Assembly: GCA_018001635.1 (NCBI GenBank)
Contig: JAGNHS010000021.1
Span: forward strand, 1-46,248
Reading direction: 5' to 3'
Length of the DNA stretch: 46,248 bases
Source: Pseudomonadota bacterium
GTDB lineage: Bacteria > Bdellovibrionota > UBA2428
The notes under the pieces are model-generated. The model was not told where the DNA came from. It saw nothing but the letters and a program-made list of their open reading frames with translations, and ran no database searches. Below are positions 8,124 to 16,311 of this stretch, piece after piece (position 1 is the first letter of the stretch; every line of letters begins with the position of its first letter). Position numbers and translations under genes: made by a program.

Positions 8124-8153
8124 TAAATCAATAGTAAATTGATTTAATCAATA
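8124..8153. promoter_or_regulatory. Three alternating AATCAAT/ATTGATT half-sites before the XRE-type regulator
   Basis: AATCAAT (8124-8130), ATTGATT (8139-8145) and AATCAAT (8147-8153) form two overlapping dyads in the 30 bp immediately upstream of the HTH gene at 8167. The spacing and position suit an operator, most simply autoregulation by that protein. Confidence 0.5.
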
Positions 8154-8166
8154 TTATAAAGTGAGA

Positions 8167-8931
8167 ATGTCCTCAAAAAATCAAAATAAACTATTTAGCC
8201 ATGTTTTAGCCGAGCTGAGATCGGCCCTACAAAATGAAAAAATCACTCAAAAAGACATCGGAAAGGCTCTACACCTCAAACAATCCGCCGTAAGCACGCT
8301 GCTCGCTGGAAAAAGCATTCTCAATCTTCAACAATTTCTTATTTTATGTGAACTTCTTGGAATCGATCCCAGCACTATTCTGCAAAGGGCCTCACGCAGA
8401 GGGCAGCAAGAGGTTCCTATGAGTATCGAGATTCAAAGAGTCCTCTATCAAAGCGAAAATCACATTCTTCTCTATGCCGCCGCCAGCAGAGAAATTCATC
8501 CCAAAGACATTGTCATAGAAAATCTGAGCACTGAGAGAATCGATCAAATGCTAAGCGACTTAGTCAACGTGGGTTTGCTCAAAAAAAAGGGAAATCGTTA
8601 TATTCAAAAAGATCCCCACATTGTCTATCGAGCTCCTAGTCGATTAGCCAACAGTAAGCTTCACCAAGATATTGTATGTCGTTCTTGGCGAATCTTCGAT
8701 CGAAAGCTCGAGGATCGTGAATATCTCAAGGATAAATTTAACTATTACCTTGTCGACCGATTCACAGCCTCTCAAATCACCGAAATCCACAACACTTTAT
8801 GGAAAGTCTTTGAGAAAATTGCCAGCATTCAGGAAAGCAATCTTTTAGCCAATTATACCCACAAAGAAGCCATGCCACTCTGGAACATTCACATGATGCT
8901 TATGCAGCCTATAGCTCCGCTAGAATTTTGA
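8167..8931 (+). CDS. XRE-family HTH regulator with C-terminal winged/effector region
   Basis: Residues about 8-70 form a Cro/cI-type helix-turn-helix (ITQKDIGKALHLKQSAVSTLLAGKSILNLQQFLILCELLGI). The C-terminal 180 residues (TERIDQMLSDLVNVGLLKKKGNRY and onwards) resemble a winged-helix plus helical region, as in the TIGR02147/DUF4423-like regulators common in Bdellovibrio relatives, but that match is impressionistic. ATG 8167 and GTG 8161 are both possible starts. An alternating dyad cluster lies just upstream. Whether it controls the GNAT gene 34 bp downstream is unknown. Confidence 0.8.
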   Translation: MSSKNQNKLFSHVLAELRSALQNEKITQKDIGKALHLKQSAVSTLLAGKSILNLQQFLILCELLGIDPSTILQRASRRGQQEVPMSIEIQRVLYQSENHILLYAAASREIHPKDIVIENLSTERIDQMLSDLVNVGLLKKKGNRYIQKDPHIVYRAPSRLANSKLHQDIVCRSWRIFDRKLEDREYLKDKFNYYLVDRFTASQITEIHNTLWKVFEKIASIQESNLLANYTHKEAMPLWNIHMMLMQPIAPLEF

Positions 8932-8965
8932 CATTAGCTTCTTTAATTTTACCCGCATAAAATAA

Positions 8966-10054
8966 ATGAAGGTGAATATACATAATCTTTTAGGATCACC
9001 ACAGTTTTCGGAAAAACTTAAAACTTTAGTATCTAAACATTTTACCGCAGGACACAAATGTTCTCGAAGCGTTGAAGTCCAAGAAGAATTTCCTATTTTA
9101 CTCTCTCCCGAAAATGCCCACAGAAACTTTTTTCTAGAAGAGAATGGCGACATTATCGCAACGGCCTCGTGGGCCCCCTTTGAATTTCATTATAACAATT
9201 CAGCTATCACTTGCGCTGGCATCGGACTCATCGTCACCTCTCCTGATCACAGAAGAAAGGGTCTTGCCTCTAAACTTATTGAATACTGTGAAAACGATGC
9301 TCGACAAAAGGCTTGCTCCGTTGCCGTTCTATGGAGCTCTCTTCATGAGTTTTACATGCGACGTGGTTACATGGTTGCAGGCAGTGAATTACAATGGAAA
9401 GTTCCCAAATCAAAATTGTTATTGATCAATATGCAGCAAAGAGTTCAAGCTCTTAAAAATTATTCAGAGATCAGTAAAATTTACGAAAACGCAGCCATCG
9501 GCCCCAAGCGAAACGAAACTCGATATCAAAAATTCATGAATCTTCCCGACACTTTTGCTTTCAAAACAGATCGAAGCTATGTGCTCATGGGCAAGGCCCG
9601 AGATCTTCATGATGTGATTCACGAAATCAACGGATTAGTCGATGAAACGCCTGCGCTTTTAAAATCATGTGCAGAAAAATGCGAAGGCCAAGATATTTTC
9701 ATTCAACTGCCAAGCCAATCTCCCTTCGCCCCAAGCATCACGCAAATTGCAGGAACTCCAAACAGAGGAGCCTTTGCTCTATTTAAATTACTGAATGGTC
9801 CATCGTTTGTAGAAAAACTTGTAAGAGCATCACAAATTCCAAACGATGTTGAATTCTTAATCACCCCTAAAAGTTTTAGCATAAAACACAAAACTCAGAA
9901 TTTATTTGAATCTGAAGACTTCGGACACTTTATGCAACTTTTTATGGGTCCTATCGATGTCGACGACTTTGAAGACATCCCCAAGTCCTTAAAAGAAACT
10001 CTGCGTAAAATTAAAGTGCCTCCTCTCTACTTTTGGGGTTTTGACAGCGTTTAA
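8966..10054 (+). CDS. GNAT-family N-acetyltransferase with long C-terminal extension
   Basis: The N-terminal half holds a GNAT domain with acetyl-CoA motif A at SPDHRRKGLASKLIEYCE (about 92-109) and the C-terminal GNAT signature LHEFYMRRGY. About 200 further residues follow without a motif I can name. The overall size of 362 residues is longer than single-domain GNATs and recalls two-domain Eis-like proteins, but I cannot confirm a second GNAT or an SCP2-type domain. No Shine-Dalgarno is visible before ATG 8966. The substrate is unknown. Confidence 0.8.
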   Translation: MKVNIHNLLGSPQFSEKLKTLVSKHFTAGHKCSRSVEVQEEFPILLSPENAHRNFFLEENGDIIATASWAPFEFHYNNSAITCAGIGLIVTSPDHRRKGLASKLIEYCENDARQKACSVAVLWSSLHEFYMRRGYMVAGSELQWKVPKSKLLLINMQQRVQALKNYSEISKIYENAAIGPKRNETRYQKFMNLPDTFAFKTDRSYVLMGKARDLHDVIHEINGLVDETPALLKSCAEKCEGQDIFIQLPSQSPFAPSITQIAGTPNRGAFALFKLLNGPSFVEKLVRASQIPNDVEFLITPKSFSIKHKTQNLFESEDFGHFMQLFMGPIDVDDFEDIPKSLKETLRKIKVPPLYFWGFDSV

Positions 10055-10088
10055 GTTAAGTCTAAATTCACTTTTCTAGTCTCAAAAC

Positions 10089-10117
10089 TTGATGATTTGA
10101 AATAATTTTGTTTTAAG
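10089..10117 (+). promoter_or_regulatory. Candidate promoter of ilvE
   Basis: TTGATG (10089-10094), a 17-base spacer and TTTAAG (10112-10117) form an imperfect sigma-70 promoter. Initiation would fall about 5 nt before the ATG at 10129. The -10 matches only 4 of 6 positions. Confidence 0.3.
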
Positions 10118-10128
10118 AAGCGCTAGGA

Positions 10129-11178
10129 ATGAACATCATTAAAGATATGCTTCCAGCCGAAAAATTAGGGTTTGGTCGCTACTTTTGTCCTAAGATGCTT
10201 GTTTCTGAATATAAAAATTCGCAATGGGGCGAGCTTCAACTCAAAAATGCTGAAAATTTGAGCCTCGATCCCGCCGCAAAATCTCTTCATTATGCACAAG
10301 AAATATTTGAAGGACTCAAAGCCTACAAACAAAAAAACGGAAGCTTTGTTTTATTTCGTCCTGAAGCCAATGTTTCAAGAATGTCTTTCTCAGCTGAAGT
10401 CATGGCTATGCCTCCTTTTCCTGAAGATATTTTCAATGAAGGACTTATTCGCTTAGTAAAAGAATCTTTAGCCTTTGTTCCCGAAGCTCCTGGCTCTCTT
10501 TATTTACGCCCCACAATGATTTCAACGACACCTCATTTAGGTGTTGCTCCCGGGAATGATTATTTATTCTATGTTTTGGCGGGCCCTGTGGGCGGATATT
10601 TTGAAGGCTCTAACTCATTAGAAATCTCAAAAATTTCAATTCAAGCCACCAACAAATATGTCAGAGCAGTTCGCGGCGGAATCGGAGCCGCAAAAACAGG
10701 CGGAAACTATGCCGCAAGTCTGCGCGCCATTAAAGAAGCCAAAGCAATTGGATATACAAACGTTTTATTTCTTGATGCCATCAATAGAAGAAATCTTGAA
10801 GAGCTAGGTGGAATGAATATTTTCGCTGTTTTCAATGGCGAACTTCACACTCCAAAACTCGCCGACACCATTCTTGCCGGCGTCACTCGTGATAGCATTT
10901 TAAAATTAGCCAAAACTTTGGGAATTAAAACAATAGAGCGAGATATCACAATCGACGAAGTCATTGAAGGCTCTAAAAGCGGAAAAACTCAGGAAGTTTT
11001 TGCTTGTGGGACAGCTGCCGTCATCGCATCTGTCACAGAAATTGGCTGGCAAAATGAAAAGTTTCCAATCTCCGACAAACAAGTTGGCCCCGTAACACAA
11101 AAGCTCTACGATGAACTTGTAGGTATTCAATACGGTCTTAAAAGCTCACCCTTTAATGACTGGATTCGAAAAATTTAA
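10129..11178 (+). CDS. ilvE: Branched-chain amino acid aminotransferase (class IV PLP)
   Basis: Interconverts Leu, Ile and Val with their 2-oxo acids, using 2-oxoglutarate/Glu and PLP. At 349 residues it is of the longer eukaryote-like BCAT type. Motifs are HYAQEIFEGLKAYK (about 54-67), LYLRPTMI, the PLP lysine in GIGAAKTGGNYAAS (Lys189), EELGGMNIF, LAGVTRDSI and EVFACGTAAVI. The 3' end overlaps the convergent ABC1-kinase gene by 33 bp: both stop codons are verified, TAA at 11176 on plus and TGA at 11146 on minus. Confidence 0.95.
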   Translation: MNIIKDMLPAEKLGFGRYFCPKMLVSEYKNSQWGELQLKNAENLSLDPAAKSLHYAQEIFEGLKAYKQKNGSFVLFRPEANVSRMSFSAEVMAMPPFPEDIFNEGLIRLVKESLAFVPEAPGSLYLRPTMISTTPHLGVAPGNDYLFYVLAGPVGGYFEGSNSLEISKISIQATNKYVRAVRGGIGAAKTGGNYAASLRAIKEAKAIGYTNVLFLDAINRRNLEELGGMNIFAVFNGELHTPKLADTILAGVTRDSILKLAKTLGIKTIERDITIDEVIEGSKSGKTQEVFACGTAAVIASVTEIGWQNEKFPISDKQVGPVTQKLYDELVGIQYGLKSSPFNDWIRKI

Positions 11179-12486
11179 AATTCGAGTCCAATAATCTGCC
11201 AAATTCACATGAGCATTTATTCTCTTTAGCAAATTATAAATTCCCCCCAATTTTCTATGAAGGAATATTAATTGATGAGGGGGCGCTGAATAACGTATCT
11301 CCTTAATCATTTTTAAAACAGATTCCCTAACTTGATTTGAATAATTGAGATCACTAAACACGAAAGGCTGCTCGCCCCTAAATGGAAACAATGAAACTTT
11401 TAACATCTCAATGAATAACTTTTTACATTCATCGGACTCCCTCACATCCAAAAGCTTCATACGTACTATAGCGTGGTTCAGAATTTCCTCATCACTTGCA
11501 AGATCGAGGACCTCTAAAAGCTTTTGATAATCCGTTATGAATTCTCTACTATAATCACGAGTGGCTCCTAGATCTAGAACGACTAACTGCTGAGTCTCTG
11601 GCTTGAATAAAAAGTTAGCAAAATTTGGGTCTGTTTGAACTAAACCAAATTCAAAAAATTCTTTAACATAAAGGTCCAAAAAACATTTACCATAAAAATC
11701 TCGCTCATCCTGCCCGGGATTTCTAGCCAACCACTCGTCTAGCTTTAACCCACTATGTTCATCCATCATTAAAACTTTAGAACTTGAGAAATCTTTAAAG
11801 GGTTTGGGCACAATAAAACGCGAATCCTCTCTGAAGTTATAGGCATACTTTTCCAAACAAAGAGATTCTCGCTCATAATCACTTTCCCATTTTAAGACCC
11901 GAGCAATCTCATCAAAAAACAAATCCGAGGAGAGTTGTTTTTGAGTTAACCAACCCGCGGCCGTCACAATCTTCTTAAGCAAAGCCATATCGCTATCAAT
12001 GGCCTCGCGAATTCCTTTATATTGAATTTTAAGGACGACTTTCTCTCCTTTATAAATAGCTCTGTGAACTTGGCCCATACTAGCCGCAGCCAAAGGGCTT
12101 TCTTCTAATTTATTTATTTGAGTCAACCTTTCAGCGCCCAATTCTTCTCTCAAAATTTTAATGATCTCAACAAAGGGTATGGGAGGAGCCTTATCCTGAA
12201 GCTGGCTTAATATTTTTAAAACTTCAGGAGCTAGATAATCTTGAGCTTCAATAGATAACATTTGCCCAAACTTCATGGCTGCACCTTTGAGTTGAGATAA
12301 GTGCTTATAAAGCGATTGAGCTTGCTCTATTCTAGTTTGCACCAGTTGAAGCTTTGAATCTTGATTAGAGACAGAAGAGGCCAAGCGAGAACTTAATTCC
12401 TTCTTACCCAAACTTATGGCCAAAGATAAAAGTTCTGAACCTCTACCCAGCCTTGTTTTTTTTGGAAGCTTTAAGTTGTCATCCAT
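11146..12486 (-). CDS. ABC1/AarF-family atypical kinase
   Basis: A 446-residue ABC1/ADCK family protein. Motifs are KFGQ (K72-Q75), the Ala-rich loop LAAASMGQVHRA, VVLKIQYKG with the VAIK-type lysine, a catalytic-loop equivalent QTDPNFANFLF, and LDLGATR in place of LDFG. Unlike the UbiB-like paralogue at 3063 it has no C-terminal membrane segments. It probably acts on quinone or lipid metabolism rather than as a classical protein kinase. It follows the GbsR-type regulator by 64 bp on the same strand, so the two are likely one operon. Its last 33 bp overlap the 3' end of ilvE. Confidence 0.88.
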   Translation of the reverse strand: MDDNLKLPKKTRLGRGSELLSLAISLGKKELSSRLASSVSNQDSKLQLVQTRIEQAQSLYKHLSQLKGAAMKFGQMLSIEAQDYLAPEVLKILSQLQDKAPPIPFVEIIKILREELGAERLTQINKLEESPLAAASMGQVHRAIYKGEKVVLKIQYKGIREAIDSDMALLKKIVTAAGWLTQKQLSSDLFFDEIARVLKWESDYERESLCLEKYAYNFREDSRFIVPKPFKDFSSSKVLMMDEHSGLKLDEWLARNPGQDERDFYGKCFLDLYVKEFFEFGLVQTDPNFANFLFKPETQQLVVLDLGATRDYSREFITDYQKLLEVLDLASDEEILNHAIVRMKLLDVRESDECKKLFIEMLKVSLFPFRGEQPFVFSDLNYSNQVRESVLKMIKEIRYSAPPHQLIFLHRKLGGIYNLLKRINAHVNLADYWTRILNFSNPVIKG

Positions 12487-12550
12487 ATAAGTAGTTTAGC
12501 TTTTATTGAACTATTTTTCCAGTCCTAAATTTCAGAGCAATACTATGAAT

Positions 12551-13078
12551 TTACTCTTCATTAAAATGAGCTAATGACATAATCCCAGGTCCCGAGAGAA
12601 TTAGGGCCTCTAAAATAACTTCAGCCGACTCACACATCTCCCTTAGGGATTTAGCCCTTTCAGGAGAAACCAAATTATTAAATTGCGGTTTTTGGCACCT
12701 GGATTCAAGCAAACGACTAGCACTCGCAATATCCGCTAACATTTGTCGCTCACGAGAACGCAAAACATTCTCTACAGTTTCTTGAAGATTAGTCACTGAT
12801 TTATACAAAGTTGTTCCATGTTTAGCTATTCCCGCAGGGGAAATAACATTATATTTTAATAATTCGTTAATCGACAAGCTCAGCAAAGCTTTAGACACAC
12901 CTAAACGACTCTTTAATTGAGCTGAGGATAAAGGCTCAGGAGAAAGATAAATATGGGCCCAAACCATCCCATCAATTTTGCTAAAACCCCAATAGCGCAT
13001 AAAGTCCCCAATACGCTCTACGACTTCTTGAAGTTCGGGCAACTTTAGAGGTAGCTGCGAAGTCTTTTTCTTGGCCAC
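12551..13078 (-). CDS. GbsR/MarR-type transcriptional regulator
   Basis: The 175 residues match the GbsR-type (COG1510) pattern: an ELQE-VVERIGDFMRYWGFSKIDGMVWAHIYLSPEPLS helical lead, then the winged HTH SAQLKSRLGVSKALLSLSINELLKYNVI (about 56-83), then a C-terminal helical dimer region. The start is GTG 13078; an overlapping ATG at 13080 is out of frame. It is transcribed divergently from the TIGR01777-SRPBCC gene across a gap containing a perfect 38-bp palindrome, its likely operator. The ABC1 kinase lies downstream in the same direction. Confidence 0.85.
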   Translation of the reverse strand: MAKKKTSQLPLKLPELQEVVERIGDFMRYWGFSKIDGMVWAHIYLSPEPLSSAQLKSRLGVSKALLSLSINELLKYNVISPAGIAKHGTTLYKSVTNLQETVENVLRSRERQMLADIASASRLLESRCQKPQFNNLVSPERAKSLREMCESAEVILEALILSGPGIMSLAHFNEE

Positions 13079-13146
13079 ATTGCTAGCTTAGTGTCTTAGG
13101 ACCCTTATAATCAAGCCTAACGTCATTTAATTGATTTATTAAAGTT

Positions 13147-13184
13147 TTATAAAGTAGTTCAATAAATATTGAACTACTTTATAA
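13147..13184. promoter_or_regulatory. Perfect 18+18 bp palindrome, putative operator
   Basis: Arms 13147-13164 and 13167-13184 are exact reverse complements (TTATAAAGTAGTTCAATA and its complement) around an AA centre. It sits in the divergent gap between the GbsR-type regulator and the oxidoreductase gene. The right arm contains the -35 of the plus-strand promoter, so a bound regulator would block it. Confidence 0.8.
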
Positions 13185-13196
13185 GGCGTGTATAAT
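13169..13196 (+). promoter_or_regulatory. Promoter of the TIGR01777-SRPBCC gene, apparently leaderless
   Basis: TTGAAC (13169-13174), a 16-base spacer and a perfect TATAAT (13191-13196). Initiation about 7 bases further falls at 13203-13204, which is the A of the ATG. No Shine-Dalgarno precedes the start, in agreement with a leaderless mRNA. Confidence 0.65.
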
Positions 13197-13203
13197 AAGA
13201 TCC

Positions 13204-14592
13204 ATGAGCCCAAATCATGCCAAAAGAGTCCTCATCACAGGAGCCACTGGTTTAATCGGAAAAAAACTATCCCTTCGCTTCTTCCAACTTGGTTACGAAA
13301 TCCACGCCCTGACTCGAGATACTGAAAAAGCTAGTGGCTCCTGTTTTTTCCCTATAAAATACTTTGAATGGCATCCCGAAAGAGAGCCGGCCCCAGCCAA
13401 AGCCTTCGAAAATGTAGATATCGTAATTCACCTAGCCGGAGAAAGCGTAGCCTCATCACGATGGACTTCTGAACGTAAAAAGAAAATCTTAAATTCAAGA
13501 GTTACAGGCACCCGTAATCTCATCAGCACACTATCAAAATTAAGCATCAAACCAAAAGTCTTAGTCTCCTCTTCTGCTATCGGTATATATGGCGATCGTG
13601 GCCAGGAAAGTCTCAACGAAGAATCACAAGCTGGTACAGGATTTCTAGCTGATGTTTGTAAAAAATGGGAAGAAGAAGCGCTTAAAGCTGAGTCTTCAAC
13701 GATAAGAAGCGTAATAATTAGAACGGGAATAGTTCTAGATCCCGAAGGAGGCGCCCTCGCACAAATGCTTCCAATATTCAGATTGGGATTAGGTGGTCCC
13801 ATTGGAGATGGGTTATCGTGGATGAGCTGGATTCATATAGACGACCTTGTAGAAATGATTGTATACGCAGCCACCATTCCAAGCATTAAAGGTCCTATCA
13901 ATGGAGTTTCACCTGAAGCCTGCACCAATAAAGAATTCACCAAAGCTCTTTCAAAATCGATTGGCATGCCAGCACTTTTCCCAGTCCCTGCAATTATGCT
14001 CAAAATAATTTTCGGTGAAATGTCTGATATTCTCTTAGCCAGTCAAAAAATTACACCCGATGTCGCCTTAAAAAATTCATTTAAGTTTGAATATAGAACC
14101 ATTAGTAGTGCTTTAGACTCCTTAATCAACACCGCAGGAAAAGGGAGCCATAGATTAAAACAGGCCGCCTGGATTCCCCATGACAAAAAAACTGTTTTTA
14201 ACTTTTTTGCAGAAGCTGAGAACCTTGAAAGCATCACTCCACCCTGGCTCAATTTTAAAATTACCCACAAATCTGAGCCTCAAATTAAATCGGGACTATT
14301 ACTCGATTATCAGCTTAAAATTAAAAAGATCCCCGTAAAATGGCGAACCCTCATTGAGGACTGGCAACCCTCAGAACACTTTGTCGACAAGCAAATAAAG
14401 GGACCCTACTCGCTCTGGGTACACCGTCATACATTCACAGATCTTTTCGGAGGAACCTTGGTTGAGGACACAGTAGACTATAAATTACCCTTCGGTCTCC
14501 TCGGACAACTAGCTCATAGTCTATTTGTTAAATCTGATCTTAATAAAATTTTTAATTATCGAGCACGAGTTATATTAGAAAAATTTAAATAG
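13204..14592 (+). CDS. TIGR01777-type NAD(P)-dependent epimerase/oxidoreductase fused to an SRPBCC domain
   Basis: Residues 8-305 form an extended SDR of the YfcH/TIGR01777 type: Gly motif TGATGLIGKK (12-21), VIHLAGESVA, the Ser-rich SSSAIGIYGD active-site region with Tyr, RTGIVLDPEGGALAQMLP and MSWIHIDDLV. Residues about 315-462 form a START/SRPBCC hydrophobic-ligand domain (AWIPHDKKTVFNFFAEAENLESITPPWLNF and later LVEDTVDYKLPFG). Known relatives with this fusion are longer than the 300-residue single-domain enzyme. Expression is probably repressed through the palindrome at 13147. Its 3' end is 7 bp from a convergent gene. The substrate is unknown; a lipid-like ligand is plausible from the SRPBCC part. 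Confidence 0.88.
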   Translation: MSPNHAKRVLITGATGLIGKKLSLRFFQLGYEIHALTRDTEKASGSCFFPIKYFEWHPEREPAPAKAFENVDIVIHLAGESVASSRWTSERKKKILNSRVTGTRNLISTLSKLSIKPKVLVSSSAIGIYGDRGQESLNEESQAGTGFLADVCKKWEEEALKAESSTIRSVIIRTGIVLDPEGGALAQMLPIFRLGLGGPIGDGLSWMSWIHIDDLVEMIVYAATIPSIKGPINGVSPEACTNKEFTKALSKSIGMPALFPVPAIMLKIIFGEMSDILLASQKITPDVALKNSFKFEYRTISSALDSLINTAGKGSHRLKQAAWIPHDKKTVFNFFAEAENLESITPPWLNFKITHKSEPQIKSGLLLDYQLKIKKIPVKWRTLIEDWQPSEHFVDKQIKGPYSLWVHRHTFTDLFGGTLVEDTVDYKLPFGLLGQLAHSLFVKSDLNKIFNYRARVILEKFK

Positions 14593-14599
14593 TATTCTA

Positions 14600-15442
14600 T
14601 TAGAAACCCCAGGATAAGCCGGTGGAAAAATAAAAGCCCTCATTTCTTGTCAGTAACGAAAGCTTTTTGAAGTTTTTATTGTGCAAATTGAGAACATTAA
14701 TTTGTGCATAAGCCAATTTAGAATTTATTTTTAAACCATGACCCAACTGAATTTTATTCACTAAAGCAAACAATAAACGCTCAGATTCAACGTAGAGATC
14801 TTCCCCATTAAGAGCCTTTCGATTTCTTAAGAGAAAATCCTTCGTAAAGTAAGAAACGGAAATTCCCCATTCATCAGAATTCTCTGTGACCCATAACAAT
14901 TGTGACTCTGGAAAGCGAATTTGCAAAGTCCAATCACCAGGGCCCCCTTCATACTCAAAACCGACACCTGGTATCGCAAACTTTCTTGAAGAACGATCGG
15001 GGACTACTAAAACAATCGAATATTTCCACTTTGGATTATCAGGTAAATGCCTCGAATAACTTATGAACCCCGAAGGAAAAAGGGTGTTTGAATGCAGATT
15101 AGGAGAAGCTCCCTCAGATCGAGAAGAAAGCATAATTCCACCTACGACCCTTGATGTAGCATCAAGCGGTTTTATAAAAACAGAATTATAAATATATTCA
15201 GAAAGAGCCGTTGTGTCATCGTTCGAATAAACATTCACATTGGATTGAAGTCGAGCCACACTATTGAGCCAACGAATATCTCCTAAAAATATAGGTGGTC
15301 CACCCGCACCAAGATCAAAATAAATATTATTTCTGGAATCACTAGCACCTAGATTTACAAAAACACTATCCCTTGCAGCTGACACACGAAAAGTAGGAAC
15401 CAGTACAACACCTAAAATAAATAATTTAAAAACTAATCTCAT
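14600..15442 (-). CDS. Exported, probably outer-membrane beta-barrel protein
   Basis: The 280 residues begin with a signal peptide (MRLVFKLFILGVVLVPTFRVSA-A). The rest shows alternating polar/hydrophobic strands, and the protein ends in an aromatic residue (FSTGLSWGF), the usual outer-membrane barrel signature. Residues 45-75 and 110-135 resemble DUF6268-like barrels, but this is weak. Its ATG overlaps the pyrD stop by 4 bases (ATGA), so it is the last gene of the engB-pyrKD operon. Its function and its link to pyrimidine synthesis are unknown. Confidence 0.75.
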   Translation of the reverse strand: MRLVFKLFILGVVLVPTFRVSAARDSVFVNLGASDSRNNIYFDLGAGGPPIFLGDIRWLNSVARLQSNVNVYSNDDTTALSEYIYNSVFIKPLDATSRVVGGIMLSSRSEGASPNLHSNTLFPSGFISYSRHLPDNPKWKYSIVLVVPDRSSRKFAIPGVGFEYEGGPGDWTLQIRFPESQLLWVTENSDEWGISVSYFTKDFLLRNRKALNGEDLYVESERLLFALVNKIQLGHGLKINSKLAYAQINVLNLHNKNFKKLSLLTRNEGFYFSTGLSWGF

Positions 15443-16311
15443 GATTTCAAATCACTTAAAATTCGATCGGCAATCCAAGGATTTGCAAAATTAGCAGTGC
15501 CAATTTGCACGGTTGTTGCACCCGCATTGAGATACTCACGAACATCATGAGCACTTTGAATTCCACCTATTCCTGAAATAGGTATTTTTACTTTGGAAGC
15601 CACCTGGTCAATTAATCTTAAAGATAAGGGTTTCAGAGCGGGCCCAGAGATTCCACCATAACGACGTCCCAAGGACCATTTATTTTTTTCAGGTTCGAAT
15701 TGAGCACCGAGCAAAGTGTTAGAGATAGAAAGTGCCGAAGCTCCGGACTCTAGGCAAACTTTTGCAAAATCAACTGGAGCTGAAGTCATAGGCGACATTT
15801 TAACCATAAGCGGAAATTGGCCACAGATTCTCTTTAGTTTTTGAAGCAAAGCTTCCATAACTTTAAAGTCATTGGCGAATTCACTTCCACCTTTATCAAC
15901 ATTTGGGCAAGAAACATTGAGCTCAAAACCAGCTAAAAATTTATCATCAGGTTTAATATCAGCAACTATCTCGCTGACAACTTTTTCAAACCCTTCAATT
16001 TTATCGGCAAACACATTCACCCAGACCGCAACCGAGTGCTTTCTATATTCTGTTAAATAATTTTTAACAAAATAATTCACGCCCGGATTTTGCAACCCAA
16101 TGGCATTGAGCAAAAGCGATGAAGAATTCACCTCAGAAATTCGTGGATGCGGAGCTCCATTCATACTCTCGGGGCTCACACCCTTCGTCACAATTGAAGA
16201 AAGGGCCTTTGGAAAAAAGGCACCCTGCCAGGCTTCAATCCCCCAACCAAAAGTTCCCGAAGCCGCCCATAATGGTGAATCGTATTGACGGCCTAAAAAT
16301 TCGCACTTCAT
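15439..16311 (-). CDS. pyrD: Dihydroorotate dehydrogenase, class 1B catalytic subunit
   Basis: Oxidises dihydroorotate to orotate in pyrimidine synthesis. It carries FMN and passes electrons to PyrK. Motifs are LWAASGTFGWG (14-24), NAIGLQNPGV (69-78), the catalytic cysteine in ELNVSCPNVDKGG (Cys135), MVKMSP, ISNTLLG and the FMN phosphate site GIGGIQSAHD ... VQIGTANF. A catalytic Cys instead of Ser, together with the adjacent pyrK, defines class 1B. The length of 290 is normal. ATG 16311 overlaps the pyrK stop (ATGA), implying translational coupling. Confidence 0.95.
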   Translation of the reverse strand: MKCEFLGRQYDSPLWAASGTFGWGIEAWQGAFFPKALSSIVTKGVSPESMNGAPHPRISEVNSSSLLLNAIGLQNPGVNYFVKNYLTEYRKHSVAVWVNVFADKIEGFEKVVSEIVADIKPDDKFLAGFELNVSCPNVDKGGSEFANDFKVMEALLQKLKRICGQFPLMVKMSPMTSAPVDFAKVCLESGASALSISNTLLGAQFEPEKNKWSLGRRYGGISGPALKPLSLRLIDQVASKVKIPISGIGGIQSAHDVREYLNAGATTVQIGTANFANPWIADRILSDLKS

